64,000 nt of DNA from Bigelowiella natans CCMP2755 (lineage: Eukaryota > Cercozoa > Chlorarachniophyceae). Below the pieces are notes generated by a model. That model did not search any database and was not told where the DNA came from. It saw nothing but the letters and a program-made list of their open reading frames with translations. The position numbers and the translations under genes are program-made. Positions 19,299 through 30,504 of the stretch are shown one piece after another. Position 1 is the stretch's first letter; the number at the start of each line of letters is the position of its first letter. Where the stretch lies: NCBI GenBank assembly GCA_000320545.1, contig ADNK01001154.1, positions 30,001 to 94,000 on the forward strand, read 5' to 3'.

Positions 19299-21243
19299 TG
19301 TAAACTTATAACAATGTCTGGATCATCCGATAAAAATACTTTGACGCAGTACTTACGGGATGAAGAATGAGCTGGTCGAGCGCCTTCAATCCACTTTGAG
19401 AGGAAAAAGGGGAGAGCAGATAATGGAAAAGAAGGAGAAGAAGAGCACTGCCATGGTCGTAACGAAGAGCCCTAGAATCTTTCCAGGGACCCGCAATGCT
19501 GCTGATCCGGTATCTGATACCGAGCGCAGAGCGACGTGGACTGTTGCTTTCCTCGAAGGCTTCCTCTCCAGTTGGGAATATATATTTGGTATAGATTGCA
19601 CTTTCGTAGAAAAGGGGTTTGAGTCGCAATGTGATGAGAGTAATGGAAACTATGTAGCTCTTTGAAGCTCTGCAATTCATTGCCTGGTATCTGATTGCAG
19701 GGCTCACATCGTTCGGAATGATGGCAAGAGAGGCTCTACAAGGGGTTTACGGTGGAGATCTTATTGCTGAGGTTCACCCTCTCAACACATTGGCGAACAT
19801 CTTCGTAACTTCCATGTCTATGCTAGTTCTTAGCAACGATTCTGATTGTTTCATGGATGCTGTGGCGATTTGGAAGCACTAGCGAACTCCCAATGAAAGT
19901 CATCCTTCGTCGGTCAGCTTAGATCTATTTATTGTGTGTGACTACTTCTGAATATTATTTATCTGAAAGGATGGGGGCGACAAGGCCAGCAGTCTCCGTA
20001 TACATAGCATACGTAGCTGTTATCCATATAATTTCGCTCGCGCTGACGGTAAATTGCGTCAAAATTGCCACGGCACCGCTCTTCGAATAAGCAAATATCT
20101 CTTACTTTTCTAGATTATGCTACAGAAGAGCACAGGAAAGGTAATTTTTACTACTGCAAACTACCTGGACAAGGATGGCAATTTTCTTGCTGAAAAAGCA
20201 GCCGACATGTTGCTTCTTGCTCCAATACGAGAAGAGGTGTGTGACAAAGACGAATCGTTTATAGGGAATTCATAAAGATATATATTGAGATTATGTGCAT
20301 ATTTTAGTTTTTCTTCCGAGGAATCATGTTCTCCCTTATATACCGCCGTCTCGGTTCAATCCGTAAAGAAAATGTTTGGCCATTCGCGGTCTTGGTGAGA
20401 AAATAAGAATTTTGGTAATCATACAATCCACTAAACATCATTTAACCCTTTAAAGATGTCTGGAGGGTCGTTCGCGCTACTACATTCAATGAATTTTCTC
20501 AACTCACAAGGCCATTCTAAGCTCTATGTTGCCCTGCAGGTAGATTTGAACAGCGAACAGAGGTCATATCGACGGCTCATGTATGGTTTCTCAGGTTGTC
20601 AGTGGGTTTGTTATCGGCTCATTTTACACCCTTCGATTCCTCTCAACAGGGTACTTAATTCAAGATTGTTTGTGAGCTTTGAACAAATTTAAGTCTACAC
20701 CAACATCTATCTAGGTGTCTCTGGGAAAATATAGTCCTACACATGGTGCACAACGCGTTTGCGTCTTTTGTTCCTGTGAATCTTCAAGCATCTCTACTCG
20801 ATATATCATTTCTGCTCCCTGGTACGAATCGTGACTCATAGTTGTGGAGCGGATATGACTTTTTCTGCGAGGAGCGAAATCTGTTATTGATTGATTATTC
20901 TATCAGCTGTTGCCACGGTGGCCATCCATTTGATGCTAGCTCGTTTCTCGTATCAATCTGTCCAAAAGGAAGGTGGTTTTCAGTATAACGTCATTGAGTT
21001 GAAGACTGAAGCGGCGTCGAGGTAAAAAGGGACATTATTTATATCTATGCATCAAGTACGGTACTTATTACTACCTTCCTCAGACTCCAAGTATTCTTAG
21101 ACGCAGAGTCAGATTTGACAACCGCAGCCAATAATAGATCTGATGCTGAAGAAAGAGACCGTGGAGGTGTAATAGTTAAGAATGAAGAAGGAAAGGATAG
21201 AAAGCTTAGCAAACGCAGAGGGCGTAAAGGCAAATACAAATAG
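19146..21243 (+). CDS. CPBP-family (CAAX-protease-like) intramembrane protease with N-terminal SAP domain
   Basis: About eleven exons, ending at TAG 21241-21243. Residues about 12-50 form a SAP motif: LDVNEIRSRLKDLGLR, then GMKNELVERLQ across the first intron. A basic linker leads to TWTVAFLEGFLSSWEYIFG and several hydrophobic helices (ATILIVSWMLWRF, VSVYIAYVAVIHIISLAL). The three CPBP/ABI motifs are intact: EEFFFRG (split by an intron, 20236/20308), FALLH, and HMVHNAFASF; these supply the Glu, His and Asn/His residues of the active site. The tail is charged and ends in a Lys/Arg-rich stretch. The motif spellings are closer to bacterial and plastid CPBP proteins than to ER Rce1. The SAP motif normally binds nucleic acid, so the pairing is odd. 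The CLEFT of phases was resolved with a 55-base intron at 19771-19825. The first intron has (GA)n at 19255-19293. Confidence 0.82.
19255..19293. repeat. (GA)n tract in the first intron of the SAP-CPBP gene
   Basis: A nearly uninterrupted GA repeat between the two halves of the SAP motif. Confidence 0.95.
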
Positions 21244-21843
21244 AAATTTATCTTGTGGAGACATGTAGCTATTCATCAAAGTTGCGAGTTAGAGCTCATA
21301 TGCTCTGGGCTTGTATGTGCTAGTATAGTTGAATTTGTTCATGTTGCTGTATACATTCATGCTAGCATGTCTAAATGTCTAGTAGATGTGCTCCACGTCT
21401 TACAAACACCTTGCTAGCTTGCATATTTAGATGTGTCGCAGCACATCCATGAACATCTTACTCGCTGCTATTGCGCATGTTGGCCCAGTATGCGCTTCAC
21501 AGTACAGCGCAAAGCTATAATTATCTGGCTTTTATGCTTTGATCAGGCGAAGGCATGGACTTCTACTGCTCGCATCATTGTAGGTCGAGTATCAGCAATC
21601 AATTAAGCGACTTCCTATGTGAACATGGCGGCTTTGTAACTATACTTTCTTACATTACGTAAACTAACACTGCTGCATGACATATGAGGACCTCATTTCA
21701 TGCTATATGTGCATCGCATGTGCTACATATAGGCTATGGAAGACAAAGTACCATGCGTAGTAATATCTACGTTGAATTTCCACCATTGCATGTTCCATGC
21801 TCTCTGGTTATATATTTTCTTTATGAAATTTCAGGTGCCTTGG
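21244..21843. other. Intergenic spacer between convergent genes
   Basis: No gene seen. It is rich in GCTAG, ACATGC and TGCATG words, typical of several spacers in the window. Confidence 0.6.
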
Positions 21844-22686
21844 TTAAAAGATGGCAAGAGTGACAAGACCAATGAAATAGCAAAGAATCCAAAAGCATTC
21901 TGTGTACAGAGCACGCCACATTTTATTGTCTAAAGCTGCACCTCCTTTGTTAAGGACGGTATCCAGCCGAACAGCTACTACACCTGCATTCAAACATCCC
22001 ATGAAACACAAACCAATTTTTGTTGCATCAGGAACAATCGCACAAAATAAGAAGGCCACTCCAACAGAAGCTGCAAATCCTCCGAAGAGGGCGCAGATCT
22101 CGGCCACACCGGCAGTAGAGATTGTATCAAGAGATATTGACTTTAACAAAAAGTTAGAACCAAAAAATAACGTTAAAGACGCGAGATATAAGATCCAGAC
22201 GCCATAGCATGCTAGAACAATGCTCGGTAGTAGAGTTGTGGTAGCATGAGTAATGCGTGATCCTCGATCTCCAGCACCAATAAGACATATCCCCATAATA
22301 CTCATGATGAATCCCGAGCTCTCTATCATAAAAATATTTCGTATGTTCACATCGTCAACGTTGTTTACATGCATCGAGCCGCCTCGAGCAAGTATTGCGC
22401 CGAGATATGTTACAGCCATGAAGTATGTTCCAGCGCTTAGTGCAGACGGAATGAGTGCGCAAAAGAGAAAAATAAGCCCCATGGAGACGCCAACTCCACC
22501 ATAGATAGCACGAGCATGTTGCAGTCCCTTCGGGCATGTTGTTTTCAATGAGAGCCATTTCAACATTCTCTGCGTGGATCGGTCGGAACGAAGAAATAGC
22601 CAACCCATGAAGTACAGATGGAGGTAGGCACTGTAGATGAGAAACGCCCTTGGAACAATATTGGACAATATTGACGCTGACACCAT
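21844..22686 (-). CDS. Membrane protein with two tandem DUF4345-like repeats
   Basis: A 280-residue single-exon protein with about eight membrane helices. The two halves resemble each other: YGGVGVSMGLIFLFCALIPS (about 63-82) against FGGFAASVGVAFLFCAIVPD in the second half, each followed by a small-residue helix and a short GG-containing loop (ILARGGSMH; LNKGGAALD). This is the layout of DUF4345 proteins, here doubled, so four helices are repeated once. Function unknown. The start MVSASIL at 22686 is the first ATG of the frame. Confidence 0.65.
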   Translation of the reverse strand: MVSASILSNIVPRAFLIYSAYLHLYFMGWLFLRSDRSTQRMLKWLSLKTTCPKGLQHARAIYGGVGVSMGLIFLFCALIPSALSAGTYFMAVTYLGAILARGGSMHVNNVDDVNIRNIFMIESSGFIMSIMGICLIGAGDRGSRITHATTTLLPSIVLACYGVWILYLASLTLFFGSNFLLKSISLDTISTAGVAEICALFGGFAASVGVAFLFCAIVPDATKIGLCFMGCLNAGVVAVRLDTVLNKGGAALDNKMWRALYTECFWILCYFIGLVTLAIF

Positions 22687-23180
22687 TAAACAAGCTTCAG
22701 TTACTGATTTCGTTCATCTACTTTTGTGCTTATACGAAGATAAACCGGAGGGGACATTTTTTATTGGAAGGGGTTGAGGCATCGTTCGGTGGTATCGATA
22801 GAAAACACGAAATCATCATTATTATGCTTAAAAAAACCCTGCGATTCCAGGATTTCCGATTGTCAAAGAATGGTAGGTGGTCACGTCATTGCGACAGGGA
22901 AGAAACAAAGAAATTACAATGAGAGAGACTCCTCTTCCTCTTTCTCTTCGGAATCCAGGAGTGAGAAAGAAATAGAAGCACTGCTTTTCTTTTCCATACT
23001 GCGACAAACGATTCGGAATTCCTTTGGTCCCAAATGCAGGACATTTTCCATCGATTCATGTACCTTTCGATTTGGGAATTCTCGGAACGAGGCGTTCGAA
23101 AGGCAACTAGAGCCACTACCATAACTCAAGACCACACAGAAGGAGCTGGGTGTGTTTGAAGAAGATAAACAATTTCCATC
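22687..23180. other. Divergent spacer, some coding-like frames
   Basis: Lies between the DUF4345-like gene (-) and the small gene at 23181 (+). A Ser/Glu-rich plus-strand stretch at 22922-22970 may be an upstream exon or 5' UTR, but no splice connection could be supported. Confidence 0.4.
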
Positions 23181-23628
23181 ATGGTTACTAAGCTCAAAAT
23201 CAAGGACATGCTCATCGAAAATGAGAGCGAGAATAATTCTGAAGACAGCGATGCTGTGCAACGCATAAACGAGCAACGTCAGCATTTATTTCGATCCGGT
23301 ACACATACTTTTCCGTTTGACTAAGATTGGAGGTATTTAATATTCGCTGATAATCATATCTTCAGAACCCTGGCACGAAATTGGAAGAGAAGGCAACTGT
23401 ATAGGCAATCAAGCAAAAAATGCCGATGAGGAGTCCACTGGGAACTCGGCTTACACATACGAAAGGCAACTATCAAACTCGTTCGATAGATGGAATGTAA
23501 TAGCACTATCGGGCAACATTAGAAGGAAGAACATGCTGCGATCAAGAAAGTATCAGGGGAGATCTCGCCAACATTCATCGAGGGGACCTCTGGGAGACTC
23601 ACTTAAACGAGACTTCCAGCAGCTCTAG
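23181..23628 (+). CDS. Small basic protein of unknown function
   Basis: Two exons, 23181-23298 and 23366-23628, join in phase to give about 126 residues. It starts MVTKLKIKDMLIENESEN, an acidic Asn/Ser/Glu segment follows, then RINEQRQHLFRS, PWHEIGREGNCIGNQ and SFDRWNVIALSGNIRRK, and a basic Arg/Ser-rich C terminus. No domain recognised. It could be the 3' part of a longer gene starting upstream. An AATAAA at 23727 is a possible polyadenylation signal. Confidence 0.5.
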
Positions 23629-24759
23629 ACAAATTATAAGTATTCTTCAAGAGTCACCGCATTGTGTTTGATGCATGATGTGTTGTTGATTTCTAAATTT
23701 GTGCATCGTAGCTTTATTTAGTTGAAATAAATACCCCTTACATGTTCAAAATCATATTTTTATCTTGCCCTATGGAGTTGGTGCTCTGAACTCGTGACGC
23801 GTCATATGGGCGCTGCCTCTACATAAAATTGCAGCAAATGGTCGATCGTCAACCAGCGCACACTGTCGATATTTTTCTTTCGTGAATAGAGGGAGAAGTT
23901 ATAACAATTGATTAATTGTATTTGCACAAGTCTTTGACCAAGAATGCTGCAAAATATGTGATGGGCCCATCGTACAACAATTGGCATGTTGGATACGTAG
24001 ACACTGCAGAATGCATTTGGACCGATGCGTTCGTCTTGATGTAAGGCCTACATCACATGGGTATAGAACGCGCACGTGTACACAGCTAAGCCAAGCATGT
24101 TTGCTGAGCGAATTTGTCTAGGCACAATGCAACTGCGGGACGCTGTAACAGCGTTTTGCAATTGGTCTGCTAGCCTGCCTGGACACGAAATGTGAGCTGT
24201 AAATTCAATGATTGGCAGTCACAATGACTGCTGGATGTGCAAAAGCGACACATAGTGGGCTGTTATGCGAATCTTTATCGTGCGCACATATCTGATTAGG
24301 ATTGCTAGACTGCTTGTTCGATGAACTAACGAGCGATGCCAGCCATGCAGCGTAAACAGAACTCGCGCGCTAGTTTTATCATGAGCATTGCACGATCGCA
24401 AACATACACACTAGCTTCTCTGGGATTGAGGGTAGGGTATGTGATATGAAATTTGAATGTCATTGGCATGAAACACCGAAGCTTGTCTTATATACTACTG
24501 TGTTTTATAGCGGAAATGCATGAATGCATACTTGTGAAGGGCAGCTTTGACTTTTTCAGTATCCGACTCTGCTCCTCGGTCGGAAGGGAATCGATCTTTC
24601 TGAAAACCTGTTTGCATAAGTTCGTCATCACTTCATCCACTGTGTACCCATCAATTGGACCGGAGGGGAAGTATAGCGGCCTACTGATGTCAACATAATA
24701 GGGAAGAAATGTCAGGCAAAGATAAAACTACGGCATAAAGGGAGTGAAAAACAATTTCT
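23629..24759. other. Intergenic spacer
   Basis: No coding segment recognised between two genes that converge here. It contains TGCATG and CTAGC words and no microsatellite. Confidence 0.6.
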
Positions 24760-26231
24760 CTAGAAGCCACACTGCTCATCGCACAACCGTTTCTCTGCAG
24801 CAGTTGGTGTCGATACCGCAGCAGCTGCTGGCACTGGACTTGGTGACCGTTTCGAAAATAAGCTTGGGTGCGGCTTTGCAGGAGGAGGAAGCAGCCCTTT
24901 GCGACGATATTGAGGGGTAGTCAATGAAGAAATCCCAACCATGCCCCCTCGTCCACCACCACCAGTTGCCATTGCTGCTTCATCATCTTCAGCAGCAGCA
25001 GCTTCATAGCGCCGAATTTCGGCTTCCTTACTCCAAGCATCTATCATACCCCGAGGGTCACGAAGATCATAATCCAGGAGGAGTGATTTTCCTTCTGAGA
25101 GAGCTCCTTCGTGGACTATTGGGTTCTTGGTGCTATTGCCGGAGGAGCGATTTGGGGACAACGCGGCAGAATGGGTGCGAGCGTCGAAGAAGAAGTTGTT
25201 GCGGACAATAAAACGAAGAGCCTTGAGAAGAGATTGCCTAGATGATTCACCAGAACTTCTGACTGATGTTCTTCTTTCATGCATGCCACCATCGTTTATC
25301 ACATGCAGGCTACTACTACCCATTCATCTTACACCACTGTGGAACTACTTTGAAAGTGACTCGAAAATGGAAAAATATTTGCCGCTGCTGCTGCTGCTGC
25401 TACCTCTCAGTTTGTATTTCATCTGCATGAATCTATAAAGAATACATCAATATCATCAAGAACGTATACGTGGTAAGTCCAGCAATTTCCCACCGCACAC
25501 ACACTCGCTCACCCTTCACAGCATACTCAAACAGATGTACAAATGTTGCGTTGTGTCGTTAACCATACCAATTCCTTGAGAGTTGGGGGCCGCAAATGGT
25601 CTCTCAGCGACGGTTTATTGAGCTTCCTAACAGGAGAAGGAGGTTGTTGGGATGATAAATTAAGTAGTGGTGACATCATCATCTGAGGCATATACACCAT
25701 GCATCATCTTCTTCTTCTTCTTCTTCTTCTTCTTCTTCTCCTTCAACAACAAGAAGAACAGCATACTATGAGTAGTATCGTCAGTAGTCAAAGCAAGCAC
25801 CTCTCCATTCTCATCCTCTCTCGCATAGAAAGATGATGCTGTTTCTGTCGCTGAGCTGATGGTGGCAGTGGCGATGATAATGACATATGGTGGCCATCAG
25901 CAGCATAGTTTCTATCGGTTACGTAATTGGAGATGGCGTTGTTATTTTTGTTGTCGATGTTCTTATTTGCTTCCTCCTCCTCCTCCTCCTCCTCCTCCTC
26001 CTCCATTCCCTTGTTCATAATCTCTGCATTAGCTTTTGATGATCTTGTGGCTGGTACATCGCCATTTTGCTTTCCAAATATGATACTGCTACTGCTACTA
26101 TTCTGGAGGCCAGCAGAACTCCCCTGACCCTTCCTTGGGTGCTTATACCTGAGGAGGAGGAGGCAATTCAAAATGATTTGTGTCGTAACAACAGTATAAA
26201 ATGGATTTGGTCCTCGAAGCTTCACCGACAT
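24760..26231 (-). CDS. Gene with NUFIP1-C-terminus-like motif, low-complexity rich
   Basis: Two long open stretches, 26231-25788 and 25323-24760, probably exons of one gene. The second carries SSRQSLLKALRFIVRNNFFF, resembling the C-terminal helix of NUFIP1 proteins, then LLLDYDLRDPRGMIDAW, an Ala/Glu run, a Gly-rich run and a Pro-rich tail. The first carries KHPRKGQGSSAG, a Ser run, GKQNGDVPATRSSKANAEI and an 11-Glu run encoded by (CCT)n. A further candidate exon lies at about 26412-26290 (TIFFDASKGRSANQSSG then a Lys run). The intron at 25787-25324 has (CTT)n at 25708-25738. It may be the 3' half of the NUFIP1-like gene listed next, but an RRM-coding stretch with its own stop lies between. 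Confidence 0.45.
25708..25738. repeat. (CTT)n tract
   Basis: CTT repeats in the putative intron, followed by AAC/AAG-rich sequence. Confidence 0.9.
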
Positions 26232-26545
26232 ATGCTAAGGTAATAATATACCAATAATCATACAAGCAACTGCAATCCCGCCGTCAATGTAATGCGATTG
26301 CTTCTTCTATTTTCTTCTTCTTCTTTTTCTTTCTTCTGGCCGTCTTTGGATTGCTGCTAAAACCTGAGCTCTGGTTTGCACTCCTTCCCTTCGATGCATC
26401 GAAAAAGATCGTTTCTCTGAGAGGAAGTAAGAGCAAGCTGTTCAGCATTTACGAGGAGTATTGAGAAGAATAACCCTGGCTACGACTGGTAAAATCAAAG
26501 CGCCGCTGGCTGCCACATGACGACGTTCGTCCGTAGTATCATAAT

Positions 26546-26577
<32 letters not shown>

Positions 26578-26740
26578 TGGTCGCAGTATAAAATGGCGAA
26601 AAAGTATCATCTTTGTAGCATGAAGAGAAAGAGAATATCTCCGTTTTTTAGTGTCCTCATCGTGCAATTACATCGGTGGTATTGAATTTGATCAGAGGAC
26701 TAGTAACGGGAATTATTTTGCAATATCCCTCCTGAATATA

Positions 26741-26742
<2 letters not shown>

Positions 26743-26806
<64 letters not shown>

Positions 26807-26960
26807 ATTGACGACCACGATGGAGAAAAACAAGTCAATGGCGGATATCGAAGAACAACTCGTCAAGAAATCATCGTCCATTCAATACGACTAACTATGG
26901 CTGCTACCCGTCATGCCTCCTCGACTTTATCACCATCATCATCATCATCATCATCATCTA
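26743..26960. repeat. (CA)n-(GA)n and (ATC)n tracts
   Basis: CA at 26743-26776 runs directly into GA at 26777-26805. A separate ATC run lies at 26933-26959. The surrounding 26465-27159 shows no supported gene. Confidence 0.9.
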
Positions 26961-27159
26961 TATCATCAATATGATATTCACCACCGGTCTAATCATTCCA
27001 TGAACAGAGCAAATCACGTATCCATCGTCCACGCGCACTCCAGTGCCTAGTCGGTCATAAATACACAACAAAAGAATGCTTGCGCATACGTTATCCGCCC
27101 AAGTCAGCATCACTTCTGCTGTGGTGTGTGTGCCTGATCTTTCACGAGAAGCAAAGCAT

Positions 27160-27965
27160 TTAAAAGGTATGGATGCTGGTGATGCTGTGTTGTTGCGGCT
27201 CTACACTTTTCTTCCACTCTACCTGGCCACCGCACATCAAGATATTGCCCTTGAAACCTAGTAAAATTGCACCTTCACATCTAGAATGACGCCGTGGAGT
27301 TGCGACTTGCTTCAGGAAGATCCTCCAATATAACGTTGTTGTTATCGTTGTTGTTGTTGTTGTTGTTACTACCAATGCTCCTTGGCCGTAAGCACTTTGG
27401 CAGCGGTCTCTTCGTCTTTCATGTATACGAATCCGAACCCTCTGAGGGGGGTGGTGGGGTAGGAAATGGTTTTGTTGTTATTGAGGGAATATTCTCAAAA
27501 AAAATGATGACTGATTACGGCTGCGCATCTACTAATTGCTAAAAAGGAGGAGCATGCCCTCCCCCCCCCCCCCCCATTGCATAATGATTTCAAAAAGAAA
27601 GCGCGCGCTTTAAGGTTTTTGATATACGGGTACCACCCGACACTAGTGAGGTAGTAACAAGAATGACAACAACAATAATAGCAATAACAATACTCATTGG
27701 AATCATTGAGCGACTGAACTATCTGTTTAGCTACTATTGTGTTGTTCCTACTACCGGCATTTTCCCGTGTCGTGGTACCTCGCAATAGAGCAACCCTCTA
27801 CCTGTAAGAGAAGATATCACCCACCCATATAATAATAATCAAAATAACACCACGGATAAAATGCCACAAACCGCAGCAATTCTTATGGCATTTGCTAGAA
27901 AATCAAGGGTAGCGTTGTAGCTTTTCCTTTTCTTGTTCTCATCCCTTTTCGGCCTTCTCCTATCG

Positions 27966-28004
<39 letters not shown>

Positions 28005-28977
28005 TATACTTCAACCAACTACGTGCTCGATGATGCTGTTTGTTGACGAGGTTGTTGTTGTTGTTGTTGTTGTTACCGGTCCCCACTGCTCGAAGAACCG
28101 CCTCAAATCGGTATTGGAGCAGCCTGCAGAACCCAACTTTCCTACATAAAGCCTACCCGTATCGAAGGACAAATCATCAACTTACCAAGCTTCCAAATAC
28201 AGCTCTACACACAAGATCGTTATGTTTTATCATCACCACCATCATATCGCTCTTTTCTTCCACAACTCACACGACGACTACTACTACTATTAACAACTAC
28301 TACTGCCCCCACCACTGCTACCATTACTGCTTTACCGATTTTTCCTCCCATGAAACGTTTGGCGTTGGCGTTCACTTCTGCCTGGAAATGATGATTCGTA
28401 GAGAATAATTACTGATATGATGATGACCAAAGTACTGAATCCCCGTTACAACTTCCAAACACCTCCGTAATTGAAATATCACTCCAGCCTTTTCTACAAA
28501 GGATTTCGAAAACAAATGTGTCTTGCTTCTTCCAGACGATGAATGACATCGCAATTTACTACTACTGATGCTGGGTGTCGATTTGTCACCTTTTCCCAGA
28601 TATTGGTGGTAATCGTCAACATTACGAATGCGTTTGTTGCTGGAATAGATGGCCGCTGCTGCAGCAGAGACGGCTTTCTTCGATTTGTCCTCTTTATGCT
28701 TCCAAGCCTCCTGGCGTTCAAACTCCCTATCAATATATGCTTTGCTGTTAAGTGTGTCTGTTACGGCCACGACCAAGATTTTTCATGGCTCTTGTATATA
28801 TCTTTCTGTTGATTTCTTCTTACGTGAGAATCTGCCGTGCTTCGTCGGAAATCAATCCAGACTCTCTCTGCTTTCGTAACACCTGAATGGCGAAAATATA
28901 AGATAATGAAATGGTTCTGAAAGCTTTGTTCTCCCCGTCGTACACACACACACACACACACACACGCGCGCGCGCGC

Positions 28978-29022
<45 letters not shown>

Positions 29023-30297
29023 ATAAACTTCTCAATAAACATTTATATTATTTTAGATGAAAAGACGACCTACCTCTATTAGGGCTTGCTTTCTGTTCTG
29101 TATATCAGCCTTTCGAACCTCTTCGTCCATAGTAAATCGAGGGTAGTTTTTCTTCCTCTCCAGCACGTACTCTTCGACAGCCTTGCGCTCCTCAGAATCC
29201 GCTGAGAGGAGATGATATATATTTTCGTTAACTTCAAATCAGATCCGAACGAATGAACGGTGGTCGATTAGTAGCAGCGTGTTGATCAGGTTTTCAAACA
29301 ACACCATAGCAAAACCCCAACGCTTTTGTTATATAATGTGTCACTTAGCAACCCACTGTATGCGCGTGTCTAGTGTGTGGTGTGGTGTGGCGTGGCGTGT
29401 TTGTTGTGGCCCTTCCCTGCGACACATTGCTATGGGTATTCTACCTGGCCAATGAAATATGTAATCCTTCGAGGGCGATTCCCCGCCATTGTTCGATGGC
29501 CACAGTATCGATGGTTCGACAGCTTCCCTCGAGGAACTTAGTGCTTTCGCTGCTGTATCTTCACCGCCGTTGTTATTCATATTGGCGCTGTAGTAACTGC
29601 CGTGATACGAGCTCGGGTGTTGATAAGGATGGCTAGACTCGTGCAGTCTCGCTTCCGAATAAAATGGCAACTGCCGCCTTGCGCTGTCCCCACTCTTGAA
29701 ACCAAGGTGTGGGGAAGAATGATGTCGGATGCTGCTCGGCACCGGAGGCGACTGCTGCCTGTGCATTGGGTAGTGTGGTGGCCAAGTAGCACGCGGATAA
29801 TAATCCGGTGCTGGGTAATGGTAGCCGGTCTGCTGCATACTGTTGCTCATTAAGTAAGGACTGCTTCCAGTTCTAGGATGAAACGAGCTGCTGGGAGGAG
29901 CACGAGGAGGAGGAGTAGGAGGAGGGAAAGAAGAAGAGGGAAAAGACGAGCTTGGCGGATAATAGTAATTCCGACTCGACGAGACATGGGTTGGATTCCT
30001 GTGGAACCAGCCTTCTGCCGGGGGACGATAATCGACATCCTCGCTACCATATTGGCCACTTCGATCTGCTTCAGTGACGTCGTATTTGCCAGCAGACACA
30101 TTTTGTCCGGATGTGTATCGTCTAGGAATTGTGAGGAGTGCGGTTGACGATATAATGGCAAGAGTCCGGATAGAAACCAAAGAACGGAAGGCACGTGCTA
30201 CTGAACTCCCCACCCCTCCCCTCCCACCCTTCTCCTCCTCATCCTCCCCATCCTCTTCCTCCCCCTCCTCCTCCTCCTCCTCCGCATATTTTCTCAT
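27160..30297 (-). CDS. RNA-binding protein: YP-rich N terminus, NUFIP1-like motif, RRM
   Basis: A multi-exon gene. The first stretch (30297-29445; start uncertain because its 5' end overlaps a (CCT)n run) is rich in Tyr, Pro and Ser. It joins in phase to 29201-29074, which carries SEERKAVEEYVLERKKNYP, the signature of NUFIP1/Rsa1-type snoRNP assembly factors. Next come 28882-28824 (VLRKQRESGLISDEARQIL) and 28744 to about 28490. The 3' exons form a full RRM: LYVGKLGSAGCSNTDLRRFF (RNP2, from about 28154), VEGCSIARYHDTGKCR, GFGFVYMKDEETAAKVL (RNP1, about 27452) and LHGVILDVKVEWKKS, stopping at 27160. An exon before it (EVNANAKRFMGGKIEL, about 28384) may be the end of another RRM. Phases agree through the RRM. 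It could be two genes. Confidence 0.6.
27340..28075. repeat. GTT, poly-C and CT tracts in introns of the RRM gene
   Basis: (GTT)n at 27340-27366, 15 consecutive C at 27561-27575, (CT)n at 27968-28003 and (GTT)n at 28049-28074, each in an intron separating the beta strands of the RRM. Confidence 0.9.
28942..29020. repeat. (CA)n-(CG)n-(GA)n compound tract
   Basis: CA at 28942-28965, CG to 28977, CATA, then GA to 29020, in the intron after the NUFIP1-like exon. Its CATAGAGAGA junction resembles that at 3355. Confidence 0.95.
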
Positions 30298-30504
30298 CCT
30301 AGACGCAGCTTCTTCTATTCCGAGGTCTGACTTCTCTTCATTTTACACCACCAATAGTCCAGAATACAGGGCATTTTCAGATGAAATTAGGGTTTGACGT
30401 CGCATTTTATTCGAAAACCCCATGTTCGCTCCTCGAAGAACATCTTCCAGAAAAAGGATGATGGCGACCCCCGGACGGAGCACCATCCCGAATTAGCAAG
30501 GACA

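Noticed and set aside
19804-19825. A 22-base intron (GTAACT...GCTAG) in the CPBP gene
   Set aside because: It restores frame, but a 55-base intron starting GTTCAC at 19771 with the same acceptor also keeps phase and matches the intron size of neighbours.
25927-26127. Plus-strand Ser-rich ORF
   Set aside because: It is the complement of a Glu-run-coding segment of the minus-strand gene.
27495-27785. Minus-strand frame with RENAGSRNNTIVAKQIVQ
   Set aside because: The overlapping frame VEGCSIARYHDTGKCR joins in phase to the RNP1 exon and completes the RRM.
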